Shown: positions 33,663 to 43,158 of the stretch, one piece after another | How positions within the stretch are numbered: the first letter of the stretch is position 1 | How the letters are laid out: every line of letters begins with the position of its first letter | Assembly (NCBI RefSeq): GCF_027922425.1 | Contig: NZ_BSFQ01000001.1 | Location: forward strand, 124,001-188,000 | Reading direction: 5' to 3' | DNA: 64,000 nucleotides | Source of the DNA: Pseudonocardia halophobica | GTDB lineage: Bacteria; Actinomycetota; Actinomycetes; Mycobacteriales; Pseudonocardiaceae | Notes under the pieces: generated by a model | Seen by the model: only the letters and a program-made list of their open reading frames with translations | Told to the model about the DNA's origin: nothing | The model's database searches: none | Made by a program: the position numbers and the translations under genes

Positions 33663-35023
33663 CGCTGGTCCTGCGCTACTCCGCCCGCAGCGATCGCGGG
33701 CTCGTCCGGCAGAACAACCAGGACGCGGTCTACGCCGGTCCGCGGCTGCTGGCCCTGGCGGACGGGATGGGCGGGCACGCCGCCGGCGAGGTGGCGTCGT
33801 CCCTGGTCATCTCCGCACTGGCCCCGCTCGACGAGGACCAGCCGGGCGACGACCTGCTGGCCGAGCTGCGCGAGGCCACCTTCGAGGGCAACGCGGCGAT
33901 CACCCGGCACGTCGCGGAGTCCCCCGACCTCGAGGGCATGGGCACCACGCTGACCGCGATCCTCTTCGCGGGCACCCGGCTCGGCCTGGTGCACGTCGGC
34001 GACTCGCGGTGCTACCAGCTCCGCGACGGGTCCTTCGCCCAGATCACGAAGGACGACACGTTCGTCCAGTCGCTGATCGACGAGGGCCGGATCACCGAGG
34101 ACGAGGCGCACACGCACCCGCAGCGCTCGCTGCTGCTGCGGGCGATCACGGGGGCCGAGGTCGAGCCCTCGCTGACGATCCGCGAGGCCCGCGCCGGGGA
34201 CCGCTACCTGCTCTGCTCGGACGGGCTGTCCGGCCCGGTGAGCGACGAGACGCTGGCCGAGACGCTGCGCCAGTACCAGGACCCGCGCGAGTGCGCCGAC
34301 CGGCTCATCGAGCTGGCCCTGCGCGGAGGCGGGCCGGACAACATCACCTGCATCGTCGCCGACGTCCTCGACGTCGACTACGGCGACGACGCCCCCATCA
34401 TCGGCGGCGCGGCCGGGGACGGCAGCGAGGACGGGATAGTCGGCGCCGACACGGCCGCGTCCCGGGCCTCCGCGACCACGCTCCCCCGGGCCCTGCCCCG
34501 CCGCGTCGAGCCCGCGGCCGCGTCCCACCCGGACCGGCCGCACCGCCGCACCGCGGTGCGCGTGGGCATCGCCGTGGCCGGGCTGCTCGTGCTTCTCGCC
34601 GTGGGCGGCTGGCTGGCGCGCAGCTGGGTGATGCAGCAGTACTACGTCGGGACCGACTCCCAACAGGTCGTGATCTACCAGGGGGTGCGCGGGAGCGTGC
34701 TGGGCGTGCCGTTGCAGACCGTGGCCGAGCGGTCGGACATCACGTTGTCCGACCTGCCCGAGGACGCGCGCAACACGGTCACCGCCGGCATCCCCGCCTC
34801 GAACGGCCTCGACGGCGCCCGCGGCACCGTCGCCCGGCTGCACCAGCGCATGCTGCCGGTCTGCCCCACCGAACAGCCCGCCACCACGACCCCGCCCGCG
34901 CCCGCCGGCGCCGCACAGCCCGACCCGAACGCCCCGCCGGACCCGAACGCGCCGCCCACGGACACCACTCCGCTGCCGACCGTCACCCCCGAGCCGGGCT
35001 TGACCTGCCGGCCGGCGAGCTGA
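33659..35023 (+). CDS. pstP: PP2C-type Ser/Thr phosphatase PstP
   Basis: A 454-residue membrane phosphatase that reverses PknA/PknB phosphorylation. The catalytic domain (residues 1-240) has metal motifs RGLVRQNNQDAVY, LADGMGGHAAGE, VHVGDSRCY, LLCSDGLS and GGPDNIT. A Pro/Ala-rich linker, one TM segment at about 297-324 and an extracytoplasmic domain of about 85 residues follow, and the protein ends in a Pro/Asn/Thr-rich tail. Its stop shares a base with the rodA ATG (TGATG). Confidence 0.96.
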   Translation: MTLVLRYSARSDRGLVRQNNQDAVYAGPRLLALADGMGGHAAGEVASSLVISALAPLDEDQPGDDLLAELREATFEGNAAITRHVAESPDLEGMGTTLTAILFAGTRLGLVHVGDSRCYQLRDGSFAQITKDDTFVQSLIDEGRITEDEAHTHPQRSLLLRAITGAEVEPSLTIREARAGDRYLLCSDGLSGPVSDETLAETLRQYQDPRECADRLIELALRGGGPDNITCIVADVLDVDYGDDAPIIGGAAGDGSEDGIVGADTAASRASATTLPRALPRRVEPAAASHPDRPHRRTAVRVGIAVAGLLVLLAVGGWLARSWVMQQYYVGTDSQQVVIYQGVRGSVLGVPLQTVAERSDITLSDLPEDARNTVTAGIPASNGLDGARGTVARLHQRMLPVCPTEQPATTTPPAPAGAAQPDPNAPPDPNAPPTDTTPLPTVTPEPGLTCRPAS

Positions 35024-36525
35024 TGGCGGCCCCGGGACTCAGTGCGGCCCGGCCGGGCGGGGCGAACGGTCGGGAGGGCGCTCCCGCGCTGCCCACCGGA
35101 CGCACCATCGAGCTGTTGCTGCTGGTGTTCGCCGCGGTCATCGTGACCGGCGCGCTGGTGCTGGTGGAGGCCAACCAGGAGCAGGAGCTCACGCCGACGC
35201 TGCTCTACGTGGGCCTGGCGTACCTGGTGGTGCTCACGCTCGCGCACCTGGCGGTCCGGAAGTTCGCGCCGTACGCGGACCCGCTGATCCTGCCCTCGGT
35301 CGCGCTGCTCAACGGGCTGGGCCTGGTGATGATCCACCGGCTCGACCTGGCCGACCAGGATCGCGCCGCGCTGCTCGGCCAGCCCGTGCCGGACTCGCTG
35401 GTGTTCAAGCAGATCCTGTGGACGGCCGTCGGGCTGGCGCTGTTCATCGCCGTGCTGTGGCTGGTGAAGGACCACCGGACGCTGGCGCGCTACGGCTTCA
35501 CCTGCGGCCTCGTCGGCCTGGTCCTGCTCGCCCTGCCCGGCCTGCTGCCGTCGTCGATCTCCGAGGTCAACGGCGCCAAGCTGTGGATCCGGATCGGTGG
35601 CGCCGGCATCCAGCCCGGTGAGTTCGCCAAGATCCTTCTGATCATCTTCTTCGCCGCGTTCCTGGTGCAGAAGCGGGACCTGTTCTCCACCGCCGGGCGC
35701 CGGTTCCTCGGCATGGAACTGCCCCGCGCCCGCGACCTCGCGCCGCTGCTGGTGGCGTGGGGGCTGTCGGTCGGCGTGCTCGTCGTCGAGCGCGACCTCG
35801 GGTCCTCGCTGCTGTTCTTCGGGATCCTCCTGGTCCTGCTCTACGCGGCGACCGAGCGCGTGTCGTGGATGCTCATCGGCATCGGGTTCTTCGTGATCGG
35901 CGCGCTGATCGCGTACCAGCTCTTCGGGCACGTGCAGGTCCGCGTGCAGGTCTGGCTCGACCCGTTCTCGGACTACGACAACCGCGGCTACCAGATCGCG
36001 CAGGCGCTGTTCGGGCTCGGCACCGGCGGCGTCGGCGGCACCGGCCTGGGCGCGGGCCGCCCGGACCTGGTGCCGTTCGCGGAGAGCGACTTCATCTTCT
36101 CCTCGCTCGGCGAGGAGCTGGGGCTGATCGGGCTGGCGTCGATCCTCGTGGTCTACCTGGTGCTGATCACCCGCGGCCTGCGCAGTGCCCTCGCGGTGCG
36201 GGACAGCTTCGGCAAGCTGCTGGCCACGGGCCTGTCCTTCGCGGTCGCGCTGCAGATCTTCGTGGTCATCGGCGGCGTCACCAAGCTGATCCCGCTGACC
36301 GGCCTGACCCTGCCGTTCCTGTCCTACGGCGGGTCGTCGCTCGTCGCGAACTACGCTCTCGTCGCGATGCTCCTGCGGATCTCGAACGCGGCGCGGGCCC
36401 CGCTCACGCGCCGCCCCGCCGCCCCGGCCGTCCCGATCGCCGACGCCGGCACCGAGCTGGTCCAGCGGCCCGCGGTCGGCCCGACCACGGGACCGGTCCC
36501 CGGCCCGACGGGGGGCCGCCCGTGA
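35023..36525 (+). CDS. rodA: SEDS peptidoglycan glycosyltransferase RodA/FtsW
   Basis: A 500-residue polytopic protein that polymerises lipid II with the class B PBP encoded next. The catalytic Asp motif is VERDLGSSLLFF. The large extracytoplasmic loop has LFGLGTGGVGGTGLGAGRP and AESDFIFSSLGEELG, and the terminal signature is LPFLSYGGSS. About ten TM segments are visible. A 35-residue N-terminal and a 50-residue C-terminal cytoplasmic tail, the latter Pro/Thr-rich, may carry phosphorylation sites for the neighbouring kinases. Its start overlaps pstP and its stop overlaps pbpA. Confidence 0.95.
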   Translation: MAAPGLSAARPGGANGREGAPALPTGRTIELLLLVFAAVIVTGALVLVEANQEQELTPTLLYVGLAYLVVLTLAHLAVRKFAPYADPLILPSVALLNGLGLVMIHRLDLADQDRAALLGQPVPDSLVFKQILWTAVGLALFIAVLWLVKDHRTLARYGFTCGLVGLVLLALPGLLPSSISEVNGAKLWIRIGGAGIQPGEFAKILLIIFFAAFLVQKRDLFSTAGRRFLGMELPRARDLAPLLVAWGLSVGVLVVERDLGSSLLFFGILLVLLYAATERVSWMLIGIGFFVIGALIAYQLFGHVQVRVQVWLDPFSDYDNRGYQIAQALFGLGTGGVGGTGLGAGRPDLVPFAESDFIFSSLGEELGLIGLASILVVYLVLITRGLRSALAVRDSFGKLLATGLSFAVALQIFVVIGGVTKLIPLTGLTLPFLSYGGSSLVANYALVAMLLRISNAARAPLTRRPAAPAVPIADAGTELVQRPAVGPTTGPVPGPTGGRP

Positions 36526-37991
36526 ACACCCCGATCCGCCGGATCGCGATCGCCGTGATGGCGCTGATCCTGCTGCTGCTCGGCAACCTGACCTACGTGC
36601 AGGTCGTGAAGGCCGGCGACTACCGGGACGACCCGCGCAACCAGCGCGTCCTGCTCGCCGAGTACGCCCGCAAGCGGGGCCAGATCTCGGCCGACGGGCA
36701 GGTGCTCGCGCAGAGCGTCGAGACGGACGACCGCCTCAAGTACCAGCGCCAGTACACGGACGGGCCGGCCTACTCGCCACTGACCGGCTACTACTCGGTG
36801 ATCTACAGCTCCAGCGGCCTCGAGCGCTACGCCGACCCGGTGCTCAACGGCAGTGACGACCGGCTGTTCGCCCGCCGGCTCTCCGACCTGATCACCGGGC
36901 GGGACCCGAGCGGCGGCAACGTCGTGCTCACGGTCAAGCCGTCCGTGCAGGAGCGGGCGTACCAGGAGATGTCCGAGAAGGGCTACGAGGGCGCCGTCGT
37001 GGCCCTGCAGCCGAAGACGGGCGAGATCCTGGCGATGGTGTCCACGCCGTCGTTCGACCCGAACCCGCTGGCCAGCCACAACTCGGCGACCCAGCAGCAG
37101 GCGTGGAAGGCCGAAAACGCCGCGGACCCGGCGACCCTGCCGAACCGCGCGATCGACCAGACCTTCCCGCCCGGGTCGACGTTCAAGCTCGTCGACGTCG
37201 CGGCCGCGCTGCAGAACGGCTACACCCCGGACAGCCAGCTCACCGCGGCGCCGAACATCAAGCTCACCAACACGAACACCACGCTGGAGAACTACGCCGG
37301 CACCCAGTGCGGCACCGGCCAGACGGCGTCGCTGCGCGAGGCGCTGGCCCGCTCCTGCAACACGGCGTTCGCGCAGCTCGGCGGCGAGCTCGGGGCGGAC
37401 AAGCTGCGCGCCCAGGCGGACGCGTTCGGCATCGGCCGCTCCGACCTGTCCATCCCGATGCCGGTCACGGCCTCGGGCGTCGGCGACCTGCCGGACACCG
37501 CCGCGGTGCAGCAGTCCTCGATCGGCCAGCGGGACGTGCGGCTGACCCCGCTGCAGAACGCGATGATCGTCGCCTCGATCGCCAACGGCGGGCAGACCAT
37601 GGCCCCGCACGTGATCAAGGAGGTGCAGGGCCCGGACCTCGACGTCATCGACACCACCGAACCGGACCGGCTCGGCCGCTCGATGCCGGCCGGCGTCGCC
37701 GCCACGCTCACCGACATGATGATCGGCTCGGAGGCCCGCACCTCCGGCGGCGGCAAGATCACCGGCGTCCAGATCGCGTCGAAGACCGGCACCGCGGAGC
37801 ACGGCACCGATCCCAAGAACACGCCGCCGCACGCCTGGTACGTCGCGTTCGCCCCGGCCAACGACCCGCAGGTCGCGGTGGCCGTGCTCGTCGAGAACGG
37901 CGGCGACCGGGCCCTCGAGGCCACGGGCGGCTCCGTCGCCGCCCCGATCGGGCGGGCCGTGATCGCGGAGGCGTTGCGGGGCGGCCAGTGA
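36522..37991 (+). CDS. pbpA: Class B penicillin-binding protein PbpA
   Basis: A 489-residue D,D-transpeptidase anchored by one N-terminal TM segment. Active-site motifs are SxxK in PPGSTFKL (Ser219, Lys222), SCN (Ser278) and KTGTAE (Lys421). The N-terminal non-catalytic module includes NQRVLLAEYARKRGQI. It would cross-link the glycan made by RodA at poles or septum. GTG 36522 overlaps the rodA stop (GTGA), and its stop overlaps the pknA GTG. Confidence 0.96.
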   Translation: MNTPIRRIAIAVMALILLLLGNLTYVQVVKAGDYRDDPRNQRVLLAEYARKRGQISADGQVLAQSVETDDRLKYQRQYTDGPAYSPLTGYYSVIYSSSGLERYADPVLNGSDDRLFARRLSDLITGRDPSGGNVVLTVKPSVQERAYQEMSEKGYEGAVVALQPKTGEILAMVSTPSFDPNPLASHNSATQQQAWKAENAADPATLPNRAIDQTFPPGSTFKLVDVAAALQNGYTPDSQLTAAPNIKLTNTNTTLENYAGTQCGTGQTASLREALARSCNTAFAQLGGELGADKLRAQADAFGIGRSDLSIPMPVTASGVGDLPDTAAVQQSSIGQRDVRLTPLQNAMIVASIANGGQTMAPHVIKEVQGPDLDVIDTTEPDRLGRSMPAGVAATLTDMMIGSEARTSGGGKITGVQIASKTGTAEHGTDPKNTPPHAWYVAFAPANDPQVAVAVLVENGGDRALEATGGSVAAPIGRAVIAEALRGGQ

Positions 37992-39922
37992 CGGCCGCGG
38001 GCGGGCCGATCCCCGTCCCCGGCAGCCTCGCCGCGGGCCGGCTGATCGCCGACCGCTACAAGCTGGAGCGGCGGATCGCCGTCGGCGGCATGGGCGAGGT
38101 CTGGGAGGCGCTCGACGAGCGGCTCGGCCGCAACGTGGCCGTCAAGGTGTTGCGCGGCGAGCTCTCGGACGACGACGAGTTCCTCCACCGCTTCCGCATC
38201 GAGGCCCGCACGGTGGCCTCGCTCAACCATTCCGGCGTCGCCTCCATCCACGACTACGGCGAGGACGAGGTCACCGAGGACGGGCGGCGCACCGCCTACC
38301 TGGTGATGGAGCTCGTCCGTGGCGAGCCGCTGTCCGCCGTGATCGCGCGCGGGCCGATGGAGCCGGCCGAGACGCTGCGGATCATGGAGCAGGCGGCGCA
38401 CTCGCTCTACGCGGCCCACGAGCGCGGGTTCGTGCACCGGGACGTCAAGCCCGGGAACATCCTCATCCGCGTCGACGGCACGGTGAAGCTCACGGACTTC
38501 GGCATCGCCAAGGCCGCCAACGCCGTGCCCGTCACCCGCACCGGCATGGTCATGGGCACGGCCCACTACATCGCGCCCGAGCAGGCCAGCGGCGGCGAGG
38601 CCGGGCCGGAGGGCGACGTCTACTCGCTCGGCATCGTCGGCTACGAGTGCCTGGCCGGCCACCGGCCCTTCCGCGCCGACAACGCCGTGGCCGTCGCGAT
38701 GATGCAGGTCCGCGACGAGCCGCCGCCGCTTCCGGAGTCCGTGCCGTGGCGGGTCCGGCAGTTGATCGAGACGATCCTGGTCAAGGACCCGGACCGGCGC
38801 TACGCCGACGGCGCCGAGCTGGCCGCCGCGGTCGCCGCCGTGCGCCGGGACGAGGCACTGCCCACGCCCGCGCGGATGACCGCGCAGGGCCTGCGGCTGC
38901 CGTCGGCGGGGTCGGACGGCGCCGACCCGGGCACCGACACCCCCACGAGCCACCGTCGGCGCAGCAAGCGGGAGCGGCGGGCGACGCGCGGGCGGGACCG
39001 GAGCCGCGCCGGGTCGTCGTCCGCCGCAGGAACGTCGTCCGGCGAGGTGTCCTCGGACGGGGTGTCGTCGGGCGGGGTGTCCGCCGCGGGCTCGTCGACC
39101 GGTTCCCCGGCGGCCGGGGTGTCGTCCGCGCCGTCCCTGCCGCCCGTGTCCCCCACCTCCTCGCCCTCCGCGGGCGCGCGCCGGGCGATCGAGCAGGCCG
39201 GGTCCGCGGATCGGGACGGAGCGGGTCCCGGCCGCGACCGGTCCCGCCCCTCGCCGGAGCGGAACACCCCCGACCGGAACACCCCCGGCCGCGGCACCTC
39301 CGACCGGAGCGCTTCCGACCGCGGCACCTCCGACCGCAGCGCCCCGGACCGCGGCGCCCGGGACAGGGCCGCCGCGGACGGGCGTCCGGCTCCGGCCGCC
39401 GCCGCGTCGGGCCCGCAGGCGCTGCGCTCGCCCGCCCGGGGTGCCACACCCGCCCGGCCCTCGCCGACCCCCACGAGCTCCGGCGGCGCGGCGCGCACCG
39501 CCACGCCCAGCCCGACCCCGACGCCCACACCGACGCCCGGTGGCACCGCGCGCCCGGCGACCGGCCCGGCGACGCCCGGAGCCGCATCCCGCACGCCCCC
39601 ACCGCGCCCGCCGGTCGCGCCCGCGCCGCCCACCGAACCGCTGAAGCTCGTCGCCCGGCAGCAGTCGCAGCGCTCCGGGACCGTGCTGCTCGTGGCCTTC
39701 GTGCTGTTGATCGTCGCGGCCGTCGTCGTGGCGGCGCTCACGGTCCCGAAGCTGTTCGCCGACGCCGCGGCGCCGTCCACCGGGCTCACACCGAACGGGA
39801 CGCACGCGGACACCTCGACAGGTAGCGTGTCGGGCCAGGTGGCCGTCCTCGCCCGTCCGGCGGCACCGGCCGGGCCCGCGGGGTCCGCGGCCGCCCCGAC
39901 CCGCACGGAGGAGGTCCGGTGA
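37988..39922 (+). CDS. pknA: Ser/Thr protein kinase PknA with unusually long linker
   Basis: A 644-residue membrane kinase. The kinase domain (residues 20-290) has glycine loop GGMGEV, Lys53, HRDVKPGN with Asp152, DFGIAKA, activation-loop threonines in TRTGMVMGTAHY and the APE-type IAPEQ. A roughly 270-residue disordered segment follows, with DRxT/DRS repeats around 39260-39370 and PTPTPTP stretches. A single TM segment lies near residues 564-588 and a short outer tail of about 50 residues ends the protein. M. tuberculosis PknA has about 430 residues, so the linker is greatly expanded. Like PknA it lacks PASTA domains. Confidence 0.95.
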   Translation: MTAAGGPIPVPGSLAAGRLIADRYKLERRIAVGGMGEVWEALDERLGRNVAVKVLRGELSDDDEFLHRFRIEARTVASLNHSGVASIHDYGEDEVTEDGRRTAYLVMELVRGEPLSAVIARGPMEPAETLRIMEQAAHSLYAAHERGFVHRDVKPGNILIRVDGTVKLTDFGIAKAANAVPVTRTGMVMGTAHYIAPEQASGGEAGPEGDVYSLGIVGYECLAGHRPFRADNAVAVAMMQVRDEPPPLPESVPWRVRQLIETILVKDPDRRYADGAELAAAVAAVRRDEALPTPARMTAQGLRLPSAGSDGADPGTDTPTSHRRRSKRERRATRGRDRSRAGSSSAAGTSSGEVSSDGVSSGGVSAAGSSTGSPAAGVSSAPSLPPVSPTSSPSAGARRAIEQAGSADRDGAGPGRDRSRPSPERNTPDRNTPGRGTSDRSASDRGTSDRSAPDRGARDRAAADGRPAPAAAASGPQALRSPARGATPARPSPTPTSSGGAARTATPSPTPTPTPTPGGTARPATGPATPGAASRTPPPRPPVAPAPPTEPLKLVARQQSQRSGTVLLVAFVLLIVAAVVVAALTVPKLFADAAAPSTGLTPNGTHADTSTGSVSGQVAVLARPAAPAGPAGSAAAPTRTEEVR

Positions 39923-40031
39923 GCCCTCGCAGTCGCCGGGTCGGCGCACGCCCGGGGTGGCCGGGGACCGCGGTCCCACCCGGGCCGGGCATGATGAGTC
40001 CCGCCCCCGACCCCCTCAGGAACCGGACCCG

Positions 40032-41963
40032 ATGACGACCCCCAAGCTGCTCTCCGAGCGCTACCAGCTGGGCGACACGCTCGGCTACGGCGGCATGTCC
40101 GAGGTCCATCGCGGGATGGACACGCGACTGAGCCGGGACGTCGCCATCAAGGTGCTGCGCGCCGACCTGGCGCGCGACCCCCAGTTCCAGCTGCGGTTCC
40201 GCCGCGAGGCCCAGAACGCGGCCGCGCTGAACCACCCCGCGATCGTCGCGGTGTACGACACCGGCGAGACGCAGACCGAGTTCGGCCCGCTGCCGTACAT
40301 CGTCATGGAGTTCGTCGACGGCCAGACGCTGCGGGAGATCGTCAAGACCACCGGGCCGCTGTCCCAGCAGCGGGTCATCGAGGTCATGGCGGACGTCTGC
40401 GCGGCCCTCGACTTCAGCCACCGGCACAACATCATCCACCGGGACGTCAAGCCCGCGAACGTCATGATCACCCGCAACGGCGCGGTGAAGGTGATGGACT
40501 TCGGCATCGCCCGCGCGCTGGGCGAGGGCCAGAACGTCACGCAGACCGCGGCCGTCATCGGCACCGCGCAGTACCTCTCCCCGGAGCAGGCGCGGGGCGA
40601 GCAGGTCGACGCGCGGTCGGACGTCTATGCCGCCGGCTGCGTGCTGTTCGAGCTGCTCACGGGCGAGCCGCCGTTCACCGGCGACACGCCGGTCGCGGTC
40701 GCCTACCAGCACGTGCGGGAGGACCCGCGCCGCCCGTCGGACGTCAACCCGCAGATTCCCCCGTCGCTCGACGCGGTGGTGCTCAAGGCGCTGTCGAAGA
40801 ACCCGGCCAACCGGTACCAGTCGGCCGCCGAGATGCGCACGGACCTCATCCGGGTGCGCAACGGTCAGCAGCCGCTCGCGCCGATGGTGATGAGCGAGGA
40901 CGAGCGCACCGCGCTGCTCGCCGAGCACACCGCCGCCACCCGGCGGATCTCCGGCGGCGGCCGGCACGCCCCGCCGCCGCCCCCGCAGGCCTGGGAGGAC
41001 GAGGAGCCCCCGCGGCGCACCGGCCGCACAGTGGGAATCATCGTCGCGGTGGTCGCCGCGCTCGGCCTGATCGGCTTCTTCGCCTACCAGGTGCTGGGCG
41101 GGCCGGCGCAGCCCGACCAGGTCGCCGTGCCCAACGTCGTCGGCCAGGATCCCGACGCGGCGCGCACCGCCGTCGTCAACGCCGGACTGCTCGTGGACCT
41201 GAAGCAGGAGCCGTCGGACGTGGCGCAGGCCAACAAGGTCACGCGCACGGACCCGGGGTCCAACGTGCAGGTCGCCGAGCGCAGCCGGGTCACGATCTAC
41301 GTGGGCACCGGGCCCGCGTCGGCCACCGTGCCGGCGCTGACCGGCAAGACCCCGGACGAGGCCGCCTCGCTGCTCGAGCAGCGGGGACTCAAGCTGGGCG
41401 AGCAGAAGACGCAGGAGACCTCGGACTCGAGCCTCGTCGGCACGATCATCTCGTCGACGCCGGCGGCCGGGGTCGACGCGCCGGGCGGCAGCGCCGTGGC
41501 CGTCGTGGTCGGCACGAAGCAGACCACGGTCGCGGTGCCGGACGTCAGCGGCCAGAGCGAGGACCAGGCCAAGTCGACCCTGGCGAACTCCGGGTTCAGC
41601 TCCGTGCAGACGCAGAACGTCGACGGTGGCGGCCAGGAGGGCACCGTGGTGGGCACCAACCCGGCGGCCGGCACCCGGGTCGCGCCGGGCACCACCATCA
41701 CGCTGCAGATCTCGCGCGGCAACCAGGTGCAGATGCCCAACGTCGTCGGCCAGTCCGTGAACGACGCGGTCGACCAGCTGCGCTCGGCCGGCATCCGGAA
41801 CTACCAGCTGCAGGCCACGCAGGTGAACGACTCGTCGCAGAACAACCGGGTGGTCCAGACCGACCCGTCGGCCGGGCGGTCCGTCGACCCGGACGAGACG
41901 GTCACGCTGGTGGTCGGCCAGTCGTCCAACGGCGGCGGCGGGTTCTTCGGAGGCGGGAACTGA
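40032..41963 (+). CDS. pknB: PASTA-domain Ser/Thr protein kinase PknB
   Basis: A 643-residue membrane kinase that senses muropeptides or lipid II and controls wall growth. Kinase residues are GYGGMSEV, Lys40, HRDVKPAN with Asp138, DFGIARA, and the activation loop VTQTAAVIGTAQY with the two regulatory Thr positions. A juxtamembrane Pro-rich segment, one TM at about 334-356 and four extracytoplasmic PASTA repeats (each beginning V-P-x-V/L-x-G-x) follow. ATG 40032 has AGGAA upstream, and Lys40/Asp138 numbering matches the mycobacterial enzyme, supporting this start. It is 109 bases after pknA and overlaps trpG (TGATG). Confidence 0.97.
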   Translation: MTTPKLLSERYQLGDTLGYGGMSEVHRGMDTRLSRDVAIKVLRADLARDPQFQLRFRREAQNAAALNHPAIVAVYDTGETQTEFGPLPYIVMEFVDGQTLREIVKTTGPLSQQRVIEVMADVCAALDFSHRHNIIHRDVKPANVMITRNGAVKVMDFGIARALGEGQNVTQTAAVIGTAQYLSPEQARGEQVDARSDVYAAGCVLFELLTGEPPFTGDTPVAVAYQHVREDPRRPSDVNPQIPPSLDAVVLKALSKNPANRYQSAAEMRTDLIRVRNGQQPLAPMVMSEDERTALLAEHTAATRRISGGGRHAPPPPPQAWEDEEPPRRTGRTVGIIVAVVAALGLIGFFAYQVLGGPAQPDQVAVPNVVGQDPDAARTAVVNAGLLVDLKQEPSDVAQANKVTRTDPGSNVQVAERSRVTIYVGTGPASATVPALTGKTPDEAASLLEQRGLKLGEQKTQETSDSSLVGTIISSTPAAGVDAPGGSAVAVVVGTKQTTVAVPDVSGQSEDQAKSTLANSGFSSVQTQNVDGGGQEGTVVGTNPAAGTRVAPGTTITLQISRGNQVQMPNVVGQSVNDAVDQLRSAGIRNYQLQATQVNDSSQNNRVVQTDPSAGRSVDPDETVTLVVGQSSNGGGGFFGGGN

Positions 41964-42604
41964 TGCGCGTCCTGGTCGTCGACAACTACGACAGCTTCGT
42001 CTACAACCTCGTCCAGTACCTGGCACAGCTCGGCGTCGAGCCGGTCGTCCTGCGCAACGACGAGCTGTCCGCCGGGCTCGACGAGCTCGGCGAGGTGGGC
42101 GCGGTGCTCGTCAGCCCCGGCCCCGGCACCCCCGAGGAGGCCGGCCGGAGCATCGACGTCATCAAGGCCGCCGGGGACCGCAACCTCCCGCTGCTCGGGG
42201 TGTGCCTCGGCCACCAGGCCATCGGTGTGGCCTGGGGCGGTGTGGTGGAGCGGGCGCCGGAGCTGCTGCACGGCAAGACCTCGCAGGTCTTCCACGACGG
42301 CGTCGGCGTGCTGCGCGGGTTGCCCGAGCCCTTCACCGCCACCCGGTACCACTCGCTGTCGATCCGGCCGGACACGCTGCCGGTCGAGCTCGAGGTCACC
42401 GGGCGCACCGAGTCCGGCCTGATCATGGCGGTGCGGCACAAGGACCTGCCGATCGAGGGCGTCCAGTTCCACCCGGAGTCCGTGCTCACCGAGGGCGGGC
42501 ACCGGATGCTGGCCAACTGGCTCGCCGGCGCCGGGTTCGAGGTGCCGGAGGAGCTCGTCCGCCGGCTCGGCGACGAGGTCGCCGCCCTCACCGCCCAGGT
42601 CTGA
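41963..42604 (+). CDS. trpG: Glutamine amidotransferase subunit of anthranilate/aminodeoxychorismate synthase
   Basis: A 213-residue class I glutaminase that supplies ammonia for anthranilate (tryptophan) or aminodeoxychorismate (folate) formation; the same subunit often serves both (TrpG/PabA). The N-terminus is VLVVDNYDSFVYNLVQYL, the oxyanion loop SPGPGTP, the nucleophile Cys81 in GVCLGHQ, and the His/Glu pair lies in VQFHPESVLTEGG. No partner synthase subunit gene lies in the window. Its ATG overlaps the pknB stop, tying a biosynthetic gene to the kinase operon, as in neighbouring gene orders of related genera. Confidence 0.93.
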   Translation: MRVLVVDNYDSFVYNLVQYLAQLGVEPVVLRNDELSAGLDELGEVGAVLVSPGPGTPEEAGRSIDVIKAAGDRNLPLLGVCLGHQAIGVAWGGVVERAPELLHGKTSQVFHDGVGVLRGLPEPFTATRYHSLSIRPDTLPVELEVTGRTESGLIMAVRHKDLPIEGVQFHPESVLTEGGHRMLANWLAGAGFEVPEELVRRLGDEVAALTAQV

Positions 42605-42769
42605 CCGCCCCGGATCCGCGGCACCCCGCCCGATCCGGGGTGTTCGCGCTGATCGCGGGGCTCTCGTCCGGCCCGCGCCGCCCGTGTGTCCGATACGGTG
42701 GTCGCGAGCGGTGCGCGCGACCGGCGTGCACCACCCCGCACCACCGCAGAAAGCTCCACGAGGTCCCCG

Positions 42770-43030
42770 ATGCCGAAGTCCAAGGTCCGCAAGAAGGCCG
42801 TCTACACGCCGCCGGCGAACGACCGGAGGCCGGTCAAGATCAAGGGCCCCACCCATCCCGCGTACGTCGCCATCATGCTGGGCGTCGGCCTGCTCGGGCT
42901 GGCCTGGCTGATCACCGACTACCTGGCCCGGGACGCGATCCCCTTCATGCAGGCGCTGGGCGGCGCGAACTTCCTCGTGGGCTTCGGATTGATCGTCATC
43001 GCGCTGCTCATGTCGATGCGCTGGCGCTAG
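42770..43030 (+). CDS. crgA: Cell division protein CrgA
   Basis: An 86-residue membrane protein. The basic cytoplasmic N-terminus begins MPKSKVRKKAVYTPP as in CrgA. TM1 (YVAIMLGVGLLGLAWLITDYL) and TM2 (NFLVGFGLIVIALLMSM) flank a short outer loop. CrgA inhibits or organises FtsZ ring assembly in Streptomyces and recruits PBPs and CwsA in mycobacteria. GAGG lies before ATG 42770. The 165-base gap from trpG shows no other feature. Confidence 0.96.
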   Translation: MPKSKVRKKAVYTPPANDRRPVKIKGPTHPAYVAIMLGVGLLGLAWLITDYLARDAIPFMQALGGANFLVGFGLIVIALLMSMRWR

Positions 43031-43042
43031 TCGATCAAGTAG

Positions 43043-43055
43043 TCACGCTGCGTGA
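43043..43055. promoter_or_regulatory. 13-bp palindrome behind crgA
   Basis: TCACGCTGCGTGA is a perfect 6-1-6 dyad starting 12 bases after the crgA stop, followed by an AT-rich CATATATG stretch at 43061-43070 that could be a -10 region. It may be an operator for the PH-domain gene. Confidence 0.4.
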
Positions 43056-43122
43056 TCCTGGCCATATATGCTCGGGCACGTCGCTGACCAGCAGGAACTA
43101 CGAGTGTGTGATTCATCCCCAC

Positions 43123-43144
43123 TGTGGACAAGCCCTGTGGACAA
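43123..43144. promoter_or_regulatory. Pair of perfect actinobacterial DnaA boxes
   Basis: TGTGGACAA occurs at 43123-43131 and 43136-43144, four bases apart and in the same orientation. Its complement TTGTCCACA is the consensus DnaA box of high-GC actinobacteria. The pair lies just before the start chosen for the PH-domain gene. Confidence 0.7.
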
Positions 43145-43158
43145 CTTTCACAGCTACC

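Noticed and set aside
41963..42604. Reading the amidotransferase gene as strictly tryptophan- or folate-specific
   Set aside because: The glutaminase sequence alone cannot separate TrpG from PabA, and no synthase partner lies in the window.
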